DNA of 64,000 bases from Rallus limicola (lineage: Eukaryota; Chordata; Aves; Gruiformes; Rallidae), in NCBI GenBank assembly GCA_022605955.1, contig JAKCOZ010000021.1, positions 9,778,501 to 9,842,500 on the forward strand. The letters run 5' to 3'. Below are positions 1 through 10,100 of this stretch, in pieces. The translations under genes and the position numbers were made by a program. The notes under the pieces were generated by a model that was not told the origin of the DNA, made no database searches, and saw only the letters and a list, made by a program, of their open reading frames with translations. Each line of letters opens with the position of its first letter. Positions within the stretch are counted from its first letter, which is position 1.

Positions 1-520
1 GGGGCCATGCCGGTACCGGCAAGTACGCGCGGGCATCGGGGCTTCACTGCAAAGGGCCGAGGGAAGAGCCCGGCCAGGTTGCGCCGTGTCTGTCTCCTCG
101 GGACCCTCATCCCCGCGATGGTAGCGGGGGGTGTGGGACCTCCGGCAGCCGGTCGGTACCGGGAGGGGTCTGCCCAGCCGTCTCAGGGCCAAACGAAGTG
201 AGGTTAAAACAAAAACACGGCCGCCTGTTGTACTACTCGGAGTTTATGCGAGTGTGGGATGCTCCAGGTGCTGCGACAGGCGATCCGAGGGGTCGGTGAC
301 ACCAAAGATCCATGCTCCCTGTCCCACGGAAGGCAGATCTGTGTCAGCCAGACAGAGCCAAAAGGGCCGGGCCCCGGGGGAAGGAATTGCGGGGATATCG
401 TTTCTAGGAGATGTGTGTGTTGGTGCAGAGAGAGGTAGCAATTCCTCAGGGCGTTTGAAGGAGGCGATGCTGTGTTCCTGGGGGATAGTGTGGGAGGAGG
501 AGGAGACCTGTTAGGCCCGA
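1..520. promoter_or_regulatory. CpG-rich edge, probable promoter CpG island of NFATC2
   Basis: The first 200 bases are GC-rich and contain about 20 CpG dinucleotides, and CpGs stay frequent to around 520 before thinning sharply into ordinary intron. Vertebrate genomes are CpG-poor except at unmethylated promoter islands. The NFATC2 first exon is expected upstream of exon 2, so this is best read as the downstream shore of its promoter island, within the start of intron 1 or the 5' leader. I could not find the first-exon peptide here (a DELDFSILFDYE-like sequence), nor the alternative amino terminus known from mammals. Confidence 0.5.
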
Positions 521-1413
521 ATCGCGGTATTGTTAGCCAAATAGAGGGTTATTACTTGGTTTTATTGTCTGTTTGCTTTGCCAAATACACAGATGTGTGA
601 CAGCACCAAAGCTGAGAGGGGGTGGTTAGTGTCATCAGATGTACAAAGCCAAGTTTTCCTTCCAGGTTTAATGTAGATCAAACCATGCAAAGGTAAATCC
701 ATGGGGAGAGGTCAGTGATTTCCAAGGAAAGATGCTGAGTCTCGGTGGAAGCTTCAGCCACTGCTGCTGCTTTTCAGAGTGCTGCTGCTGAGCCCCGAGT
801 GGGAAGTTCCGCTGAAAATAATAGTACGTAGGTGGGGGGTAGAAAGTTTAATCTTCAACCACATAAATGCAGAGCAGTGTGTGCTTGTAGTAGAAGTAAC
901 TTCCTCCTTGAGCCTGCTTTCTCCATATTTGAATGAGTAGAAACCATAATTAGTAGTAATTTTGTTTGTTCCAAAGATGGAAGTCATTAGCATAAAAAAA
1001 AATCACAACCATATATCCTAGCATTGTAATCTGGAGAACATTCTTCCTGGCTCAGAGAAGGCACCAGCCAGAGTCTGTAAGCAATCCAGTGTACATCCGT
1101 GACCTTTAATGTACCAAAGATTAAAGTGTATTTACACGAGAACAGAAAACATTCAGATTTTGAGGAGGGGCTGTATCCAAATCCTGGCAGTAAATGATGC
1201 TTGGTGCGATTCTGGCCTCCTCTGAACTGCAGTTGGGAGAACACGTCCCTCTGAGTGGAGGGTTCAAGATGGACCCAAAGCCACTGGAGGAGTGTCTGTG
1301 GGTCAGTGCCTTGGGCTGGCTCCTGCCTTCAGCGCTGGTTGTGAGAGGCACTGGGTTCCTCAGTGCCTGCCCTGCTCTGCCTGCCGCTCACGGCGAAGTC
1401 CCGTAATAAATCT

Positions 1414-1535
1414 TAGAATCACAGAATATCCCAAGTTGGACAGGACCCATAAGGAATGTCGAGTCCAACTCCTGGCTCCACACAGGGCCAGCCAAGTCAG
1501 AGCATGTGCATTATCCAGAAACTTCTTCCTGAAAG
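1414..1535 (-). mobile_element. CR1 LINE 3'-end fragment
   Basis: AGAATCACAGAATATCCCAA followed by GTTGGACAGGACCC, then CGAGTCCAACTCCTGGCTCC and ACACAGGGCCA, matches the reverse complement of the avian CR1 3' region. The element therefore lies on the minus strand. It fades into unrecognised sequence after about 1535, as expected for a 5'-truncated, diverged copy. The far boundary is approximate. No coding capacity remains. Confidence 0.8.
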
Positions 1536-2791
1536 TGATCTTTTTAATTCAAACTCAAAGTACTGGGGATTGAAGTAGTGGATGCGAACGTAGCCATCCT
1601 CACCCCCACTGCTGTAATTCTTCATCAGGGTGAAAGGCAACACTGTTTTCAGGGACTCAGAGAATGGATTAGGATCAAATTTTCTGATAATTTTTTAAAA
1701 GGTTGGGATTTGGTTGTATCCACTTAAGCTCGTGTTTTAAAAGTAGGAACCGTCCCAACTTGTTGCTGTGGGAATGCCAGAAATATCCTTAGAGAAAGTG
1801 GCTGGCATTCGGTGGTGCTTATGTGTGCCTGAGACAGCAGAGGCAGGGACTGCTGTACCTGGAGGAAAGGGTAAATAGAAACTCCCATGGTGAGTATTAA
1901 TACTGGCTAGTCCTTTCAGCCAGCCCTTTCCTGCAACAGGCAAATTAATTAAAATAACCCTGTCCTCTCAAGCAAATAAGGACCTCCACCTTGGTACTGG
2001 GAGAGGCTGTGAGGCCAAACCAAGCCTCTTGGTCCGCCCTCATCCCGTGCCTGCCATGGGATGCATTCACAGGGTGGCCTCTTGCTCCTGCATTTCACAC
2101 TAATTGGCAGGGTCACGTTGGGCTGACTGGAGGGCTTTGAAGTTCCCGCCTTGTTTTGGGACCGGCAGCTGGTGGTCTCTGGTGAAGCTGTGTGCATGCA
2201 CCAGTGTGTCCCATGCCGGTGGCTTGGGAAGTGTCTGGAGCCCAGCAGTGTGGGTTTTCCTTCCTGCCATGTGGAGGTGTTGGGAAGGAGGTTTATGACT
2301 GCACGGTTTGTCCTTTGAAGCTGCAAACTGTGGCTCTCTGAGCCAGTCTGCACTGCGGGCAGTCTTGCCTGCACCAGCGTCCTGCTTCATCCTGGCATGG
2401 GGAGAGGAGAGGTGGTCTTGAGGGGAGTGGGAGCTGGCAGTTTGGAAGATTCCTGGCGGCTCAGGGGTGGGACTTGCCTGGCCATGAGCCTTAGTGACAT
2501 GATGCGGGGGGCTGCTTGCTGGCAGTGAGGCCGAGAGGTGCCACTGTCGCCTGGGTGTGAAGCTTGCTTGACTATAACGTGCTTCTGAAGGAGAGGGGTC
2601 TTCTGGTACTGAGTCAGGGCATGATTTGGTGGTGAAACCTCAGGCTGGGAGGTGCCTACACCGTGGGTGTCAGAGGGGCTTTGCTGATGCTGCTGCGTTG
2701 TGTGCTGGTGTGTCTGTCAGAAGAGCTGTGGAGAGGACAGGACTCTGCGGGATGGGATGTTTTGGCCGGGGCTTTGGGATGCGGTGTGCAC

Positions 2792-2827
2792 GGATGGGTG
2801 AACCCTTGGAGATGGGTTCACCCATCC
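2792..2827. repeat. perfect 14-bp inverted repeat (hairpin)
   Basis: GGATGGGTGAACCC is followed after the 8-base loop TTGGAGAT by its exact reverse complement GGGTTCACCCATCC. The pairing does not extend outward. Transcribed RNA from either strand could form a stable stem. Function unknown. Confidence 0.85.
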
Positions 2828-3091
2828 CTGCACAGTGGCCCAGTGTTGGGTGCAAAGCTGGACCTTGAGACACCCACAGAAGGGCTTCAAATCTGCTTCT
2901 GTTCTTGAAAAATGCCTTTGCTGGGCTGGTCTGTCACATCATTGCTTTCTTGCAAGGGGGAGCCCAGCCAGGGGGCATCAGGCTGCTCCCTGCCCTCTCC
3001 GGAGCACAGGGTGTGCTGCCCTCCGCTCCTGCCATGCTGGTCGAGCTCCCCAGGCTCACCCCAGCAGCTTGGCAAGAGGGTATTGCTGGGT

Positions 3092-3127
3092 CCTGTGCCT
3101 GGAGCCATTCCTGTGCCTGGAGCCATT
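3092..3127 (+). repeat. 18-bp exact tandem duplication
   Basis: CCTGTGCCTGGAGCCATT occurs twice in immediate succession. This is a simple local duplication, possibly polymorphic. Confidence 0.85.
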
Positions 3128-3356
3128 CCCACGCTCTGGCCGGCTCCACCTTCCCTCCACGGATGTTGAGAGGAAGTAGCAGGGCAGCAGGATCTCCCCA
3201 TCCCGCCCCCCTGACCCCTCTGGAAGGCAGGGGCTTGACACCAGTTACAAACCCAGACTCCCTGGGGCAACCATCCCGTCTGGGTGCTGGGTCCAGCCTG
3301 TGCCTTGGCAGGGTGACTCCAGCCCCCGGCCCTCCTTAGCCCTGCTGGCTGGGAGT

Positions 3357-3371
3357 GGGGGGGGGGGGGGG
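3357..3371 (+). repeat. poly(G) run of 15
   Basis: Fifteen consecutive G follow GGGAGT. Such a tract is prone to length variation and sequencing error and can form a G-quadruplex. Confidence 0.8.
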
Positions 3372-6107
3372 TTGCCCAGTCCCCTCCTCCTGAAGCAAAA
3401 AGCAGAAATTCTCTGGATTTCTCTGGAAAAGTTGTTTACTTCAGTAGAGCAGCACTCGCTGCTTCACCCGGCTGCCCCTTTTCCCTCCCCTGGTGAGGTC
3501 AGAGCCTTGCTGTGTAGCATCACTGGCGTTTCCATAGCAACAGACTGTGACATCACTGGCGTGGGCAGTAGCAGGCGGGACAGTGATTTCATTGTACCTC
3601 CGAAGCTGTGCAGGGTCTGGAGACCTCCTGAGCCAAGCTGCGGGACCTGACAAGGCTGTGCCGATGAGTCAAGCCTGCAGCCTCTCCCTGCCCACAATGC
3701 GGTCCCAGCCGCTGGGCATCCCTGCTCGGCACGCTTCCCAGATGAGCCGAGGTGTTTGTGTCCACAGCCTGGCCCATGTTCCTACACCACTGCAGCAATA
3801 CCTTGCTGCGTGGGGGGGAAGCTAAATCTTTTCACCCTGTGCAGGGTGTTGCTGGCTGGGTGCAGGGTGCTGGCAGTGAGCACTGGGTGAGCAGCATGGC
3901 TCTGTATGGCCGCTGCCTGTGGGTCAGGGCATGGCACAGCTTCCTACTCTGCGCAGGCTTGGCCATCAGTGCCTGGGACATGGATGCTCTTGGCGGTGGG
4001 CACCAAGGATGAAAGCACTCGTTGAAATGCGGTGTTTTGGGGAAAGCAAAGATGATTTAGGTTGTCTGAAGCATGCCTCTTCCTTGCCGTGATACTGTTC
4101 TGTGGCTGCTGGTCACTGCATAAATCCTGCCTGGTGTGCTGGCGTCCAGCCCCACTCGGTTGGATGCTAGGTTTGCTCCTCAATTTAAATGGGATTGATT
4201 CTTCTGAAAGTGTCAGGAACAAAGCTTCGTGTGGCTGCTGGGGTTGCTGTGCTGCTCTGCGGGGTCTGAAGGAGTCACCACTTTTATTCAGGGTGAATCC
4301 TGGCGTCAGGATCTAGGCTTGATGCATCCAAGGCTGAGTGATGGGAATGACATGCTAGTGCTGCGAACACCAGAGCGCTGAGGTCAGCGATGCTAACAGT
4401 ATGCTCGGCTCTAAATCCAGATATTCGCTGCTGTTTCACTGGCCTTGGAGCAGTGTGCACTGGGATTCAAAGCCAGAGAGACCCTGTGGAGATGTATGAG
4501 CTGGGCAATCCCAGTCATCTCCCATCTCGTTGCATTCTGTGCGTGGGTTGGTCTGGTTGCTCTTGGGGGTTCCAGTTGCACGCGAAGGCTCCACTGTTCC
4601 TGCCCCGTTCAGTCTTCTCGTGGAGTTTTCTGCCATCTGTGTGAAGTGCTGGGTGCAAGGAGCGGTGGTCAGACATCATCAGCAGAGGGCTTTGCTTGTG
4701 CACCCAGAAGTGTCTGAAGCTGAAAAGGACCGGAAACCCCCCTGAAATGAAATCACAGCCGCGCCGCGTGCTGGAGTTTCACAGTGACCTGTCTCTGCAT
4801 CTGCTGATAGCAGAGTTGGGTCCTGCTGCCCTTAGATACCGTGTTGTTTGCTTGTGGGAAACGCTGTCTCGTGCAGAGCGGGTGTCAGAGAAAGTGCCGG
4901 AACCATTAGCTGAAAATATAAATTCAAATTCAAATATGGAGAAAGCAGGCTCTTGCCAGTGATACTGCCTGGTCTGCCCAGGGCTGAGCAGGAATGGTCT
5001 CAGCTGTGGAGCTGGTCTGCCTATTTCCTGCTGGATACATCAATAACTTTGACAACACATCTGAATCCCGAGAGCACATTTCATACCTTCACGCAGCAGT
5101 CAGTGTTGCCCCATTGTGCCCAGGCTGGGGAGTGAAGGGCTCTGTCCTGGGGATACCAGTGTGGCTCAGCATTCTGGGCAGCACCCACTGGCATTTGGCA
5201 GTGGTGTGTGCTGGGACGAGGCCAGAACTGGGCTGGGTGATGCTGCTGGAGTGTGGCGGTGCCTGGAAGTATCCCTGTGCTCTGCAGCCTGGCAGTTTGT
5301 GAGAGTCTGAGAACAGAGAGGTTTGTGCCCATGGCAAGGGCTGTGCTGCATGCTTACCCGTTAGTGTCTGTCAGGGGCCCTCTCTGACCAGAATGTTCTG
5401 TGAGCTGAAATTGGGAAGTGATTGCTGGTAACCTGGGGCTGGAGCATTCCCAATCGTCTGGTGCTTTGGCGTGGGAAACCTGTTACCTTCTTGACATGAC
5501 AGGGAGCTGAACAAACCAAATGGAATAGACCCTTTGGTGCGAGAGCTGGAGCTCAGCCTTGGCTCGGTTAAGCCTGTTCTGGCCGAGCTTCACTGTGTGA
5601 GGAGGGGACTTCCTCCCCTCACCCAAAGCTGTTCCTCAGCCTCTCGGTTGTGCCATGCCCCCTTCAGAAGCAGTACTGTGATGCGATGGCCTCAGTCCTG
5701 CTCCCAGCCAAAACCTGGCCAAAGGCACCCTGTCCTGTTGATGCCAAGGGCTGTACCTGGCAGGCAGCATAGGAAGGGCAGCTCTGCCGTGGCACGGTCC
5801 ATGTGTCACCAGCCCTTCCAGGCGGCCCCTCAAGCTCAGGGTCAGGTAGCGGGAGCCCAGCCGGGCGGTGTAGAGGTGTTTGCAGTGCTTCTGTCTGTGC
5901 TCCCTCTGCTCTAGGCACTGAGCATCTGTGGCTGTTGATCCAGTACTTCTCACAAGCCTTAACTGCAGTTAAGAGGAATTAAATGAGTATTTACCTAATA
6001 GCAGATCACGACCAGTTTATAAATATGCTTTTTTTTTTTTTTAAATCCATGATTGCTCAGCTTCTGTAATAGTATCTATAGCCTTAAAGAGACCCTTCTT
6101 TTTCCAG

Positions 6108-7134
6108 AAGAACCGACTCCACATAAAACCAACAGCCCACCCTCTGGAGTTACATACGCTCATGATGACTTGGACTATGGCCTCAAGCCATGCCCCCTGC
6201 CTTTTTCTAGCCTTTCTGCAGATCCCATGGGCAGATATGGACAGCCAGATAGCATAGGGACAGCACCTACACACCCTGCCAACGCTGCAGGGGCCTCTGC
6301 TCCGAGCCCTAGGATCGAAATTACTCCATATCATGAACTGATTCATTCAGGGGGTCCCTTCCGCAGCAGAGACACAGATGTTCTTTTGGTAGAACATCAG
6401 TCAAACTCAGCTACCGCTAGTCCGAGGGTTACCCTGCCTGTCCCCGGCTTTGAGGGCTACAGAGAACCACTGTGTCTGAGCCCAGCTAGTAGCGGCTCCT
6501 CTGCAAGTTTCATTTCAGAGACAAATGTATCTCCTTGCACATCACCATGTGTTTCACCAAATAATGGTCCTAGTGATGACCTTTGTCCGCAGTTTCAAAA
6601 CATCCATACTCATTATTCTCCTAGAACCTCTCCAATAATGTCACCACGAACAAGCATCACGGAGGAACCCTGCTTGGGACGACATTCACCATCACCCTGT
6701 CCCAACTCAAGGTCTTCGTCACCAGGTGCAAAACGGAGGTACTCTTGCACTGAGCTCTACAGTACTCAGCTGCCTTCCACTTCTCCACGGCAGTCAAGGA
6801 CCCCCTCTCCACAACCCTCTCCTCGCCTCCCCTTGAGAGAAGACAACTCTGCAGTTACTTACACGCAGTTGCCCAGTGCTTCTCTTTCCATGGAAGCTAT
6901 GAACAGCCTTCCCACGGATCCTCCTTGTGGTGTTCCCACGAAAATTTGGAAAACCAGCCCTGATCCTTCATCAATGCCTTCCCACAAAAACAGCATTCCA
7001 TGTCACGTCTTTCAGACTGTTGACTTCCATGGGCCGTGCGAGCAGGATGACCGGAGAAACTCAGCTCCAGAGTCGATTCTGTTGGTACCTCCATCCTGGA
7101 CAAAGCAGCTGGTACCTGCAATACCCATATGCAG
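6108..7134 (+). CDS. NFATC2: NFATC2 exon 2: calcineurin-binding regulatory domain
   Basis: This 1027-nt exon encodes the NFAT regulatory region. It opens after a TTTCCAG acceptor, completing a Glu codon whose first base lies in exon 1, and ends before GTAGGT, leaving a split AG|T serine codon. Visible motifs in order are the calcineurin-docking PRIEIT (6308-6325), an LPVP stretch resembling an LxVP site, the serine-rich [13 protein letters not shown] (6479-6517), SP repeats with [14 protein letters not shown], the second SP block ending in SSSPGAKRR with the AKRR nuclear localisation signal (6728-6739), the third SP block [15 protein letters not shown] (within 6779-6826), and a KTSPDP motif. 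In the family these serines are phosphorylated by CK1, GSK3 and DYRK kinases and are masked or exposed with the nuclear localisation signal. The CK1 docking motif expected upstream would be in exon 1. The open frame continues upstream to an ATG at 6053, but that lies in the intron and is not the start codon. Confidence 0.97.
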
Positions 7135-10100
7135 GTAGGTAATGCTTCTTGTTGTTGTGTGTTCTTGTGCCGTGATGTCCTGTCATGCATGATGATTCCT
7201 GGGGAGTGTCTCTTTGGGCAGATCCTGCTGTGGACCAGAGCCGAGTGCTCTGGAACAGCAACGGGTTCGTGGGAGCTCAATCCATTGTGATTCTGAGAGA
7301 TGACAAGATCTGTGATGGGAAGAAGTGTCATTAAAGTGGTTCAGTGGCACAGCAAACACAGCCAATTCAGTTTTCCAAATTATTTGTGTAAAAAGCAGAC
7401 TGCAGACAGCCCCTGACAACAGCTCGACACTCTTGCTCGATCCAGCAGCTTCTCAGGACAATGGTTTGGTTGCCGTTAGGAATTTGGGGAACATCTCACA
7501 GATTCCCATCAAGGATGAAAATACTTAAAGTATTTCCTGATTTGTGCTGCTCTGGGTCAGACCAAGCGTTCAGCCAGCCCCAAGCCACAGGTTAGTCTGT
7601 TAGCTGTCGCTTGCCCCAAATCTCATCTCCCTGTGCCTGGCCTGGTGCTGGGTCTGTATCTGCAGCGTGTTGGCCAGGACAGAGGTGCCAGGCCAGGGAC
7701 TCCCTGTCAGCCCTGCTGTCCCCTCGCAACAAGGTTGTCCCTGTGCTGACATTGTCCCATGCTGCTCCCTGTCTACTCCAGGCAGAATGTGATGGTCCCA
7801 GTTAGATTGGTCCTGGCAGCACCTCGTTGTGCCAAATCCAGTGCAAGCTGCACAGTTAATCAGTTAATGTTGTGCTATAAACTCTTGTGACTGTGATAAC
7901 AGGAAAACTAGTCTCAGGTAAGGACATTGAGCATTTGATTTGCTGGATGATTTATTTTGCTAGATGCTTTATTTTTATATTTATGGGAATCAGAGCCACT
8001 CATTTATGTGACTGCTAAATAACGGCATATGGGGTTAACATTTCACAAGGTTCTGGGATCACAGCTTAGGGCACAGCAGCAGTGAGGTAAGGGGGAGTTG
8101 TTAAAATATAACGGCTACAGGTATTTCTAAGAAGTGCTTCTTAAATGGAAATATTTCTATTTAAAGATATTTCTATTTAAGAAATAGGACATTAAATATT
8201 AGATATTAATAGAAAAAGATATTTCTGTTAAAGAAATGGAAATATTCATCCTCTTCTGCAAGAGGGGGTCCAGAGAAGTTCCTGTGTTGGTCCCGAAGCT
8301 CAGCAGAATTTGGGGTCAGATGTGAGTGGGATAGCATGTGCTCCCATTGGAATCAGTGCAGACTCCTCAGTGTTTTGGGTGGAGCAGTTGGGTGGGCGTA
8401 GGGGGCTTGGAGGAACGAGCGATATGGACTCTCAAACAATGTGGTCTCTCTCTGCCCAGTTTGCCCGTGCAGTCGCTGCCGCCCCTCGAGTGGCCACTGT
8501 CCAGCCAGTCTGGCTCCTATGAGCTGCGGATTGAGGTGCAGCCAAAGCCCCACCACCGGGCACACTACGAGACGGAGGGAAGCCGAGGGGCCGTCAAGGC
8601 ACCGACCGGAGGCCACCCCGTCGTCCAGGTAAGGGACTGAAGGGTGGCTCTGTGGAGGAACGGTGTGGAGGGAGTCCGTCTTGGGGGCTGGCCTGGGATG
8701 AGGAGGGGCTGGTGGACCTGTGTGAGTGGGAGGATGCATGTAAGGGTCTGAAGCTGAGCTGTGGTGGAGGCTGTATGGTGGCTTGGGTCAGCTTGGGCAC
8801 AGCATTTCCCACTGTTTCTGGTCTGTATGCTGGCCCAGGCTGCCTGGAGTTCCAGCCAAGCCCGCTGCATTAGATGCAGAGCAGCAGGCAGATGGTGTTC
8901 GACCTGCAGTACTGCATCCTTCCACGGTGGTGAGTGTGCTCTGGGAGCCATACAGAGCGTGTCCATGTTTCTGGCCATACACAGCCTCAGCTCCTCTCCG
9001 GCAGGAGCAGCCAGACTAACACCACTCCTGCACATTCTCTGCCCTTCAGAGAAAGGCGAGGAACCTTTGTTAACCTCCACGGGACTTGGGCTAGGAAGGT
9101 GGGGGTGTTCAGCTGTAGTTTCCCCGGGGTTAATTAGAAATATCTTCATCATATTTGCTTTTTCCTTAGCAAATGTGATAAGGAGACAGCAGTGCAAGAT
9201 CATTGCATGGCAGTGGGATGATTTAAAGAGAGAACCTTGGCCTCTACAGGGGCGTAGATGTGGAGGGGATGTTGTTTGTCAGCTCTGTAACTGTATAGGC
9301 AAAGGGTGAGCAAGTTTAGACAGGAGCATCCTTGTGATTTGGGCTGATGTCACTGCAGAAACAACTTGTTCTCTTTTGAGGTGTCATTTCTGTTGCTCCA
9401 AAGAGCCCAGCACTGGCTTTACGATGGAGGTAACCCAGCTGTGAGATGGGTGAACTGCACTCTTACTCCGTTAAAGGGGAGAGAAGTCCGGCTCCTCCCA
9501 GTCTCATCCAGTGCCAGGGGGGAAGGAAAGCCAGGCTCTCAGTTGGGGAGGCAAAGCCGGGGTGCATCCCTTGTATGTCCCCATTCAGCACTGGCTTGGC
9601 TGGATGAGCCAGGAAGATATTGAAGCTGGTGCTTAGCTTTAAGCCTGAGTCGGATACTGTGAGTTTCCATGGGATGGCTGGTGCTTAACTCCAAACACAT
9701 GTCAGGGATTCCCCTGCGGGCTCAGCCCCTTTGAAAATCAAGCTGAAAGTTGCTCAGTCAGTGAATCTGTTTACTTTGCTTGGGCCATACCCATTACAGA
9801 CTGGGAATCTGAGTACAGGAGAGTAATAAATAGCAATCACAACTGACGTGCCTTCAGATACAAGCAGTCCTTTTAGTTTATGCATCTGACAAGGCTCCTC
9901 ACTTTGTTTGAGGCTACGTGGATGTACGAGCTATGCAGGCAATCAGCACTTGCTCTTCTCCCACCATGCTCACGAGTACAGGATCACTCACCTTCCCAGA
10001 TACCACCATCAGCAGGATGTTTATTGCACAGAGGAGTTTCTCCTGACACGGGGAAACACAAGCACTTTGTTTCCTTCCCGCAATCAGTATCAGTTGGGGG

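Larger units (their letters stand above)
521..6107 (+). other. NFATC2 intron 1 (3' part)
   Basis: This is non-coding. It contains a CR1 LINE fragment near 1414-1535, a perfect hairpin at 2792-2827, an 18-bp tandem duplication at 3092-3127, a run of 15 G at 3357-3371, and a run of 14 T at 6029-6042 just upstream of the exon 2 acceptor. The open frames here are short, overlap on both strands and match no protein I recognise. Confidence 0.8.
7135..8459 (+). other. NFATC2 intron 2
   Basis: A 1325-bp GT-AG intron (GTAGGT donor, TGCCCAG acceptor). It contains a possible old CR1-like fragment near 7544-7595 and an AT-rich block of repeated words at 8143-8246. No coding sequence is recognised. Confidence 0.9.

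Noticed and set aside
1..201. 64-codon frame at the left end as NFATC2 exon 1
   Set aside because: The peptide does not resemble either known NFATC2 amino terminus, and the CpG-rich composition alone keeps the frame open.
6053..6107. ATG at 6053 as an NFATC2 start codon
   Set aside because: These bases are the polypyrimidine and acceptor region of intron 1. Family homology begins exactly at the AG, and the exon starts in mid-codon.
8565..9203. 212-codon open frame on the minus strand
   Set aside because: It overlaps the 3' part of exon 3 in antisense, and the peptide is a mix of unrelated low-complexity stretches with no domain.
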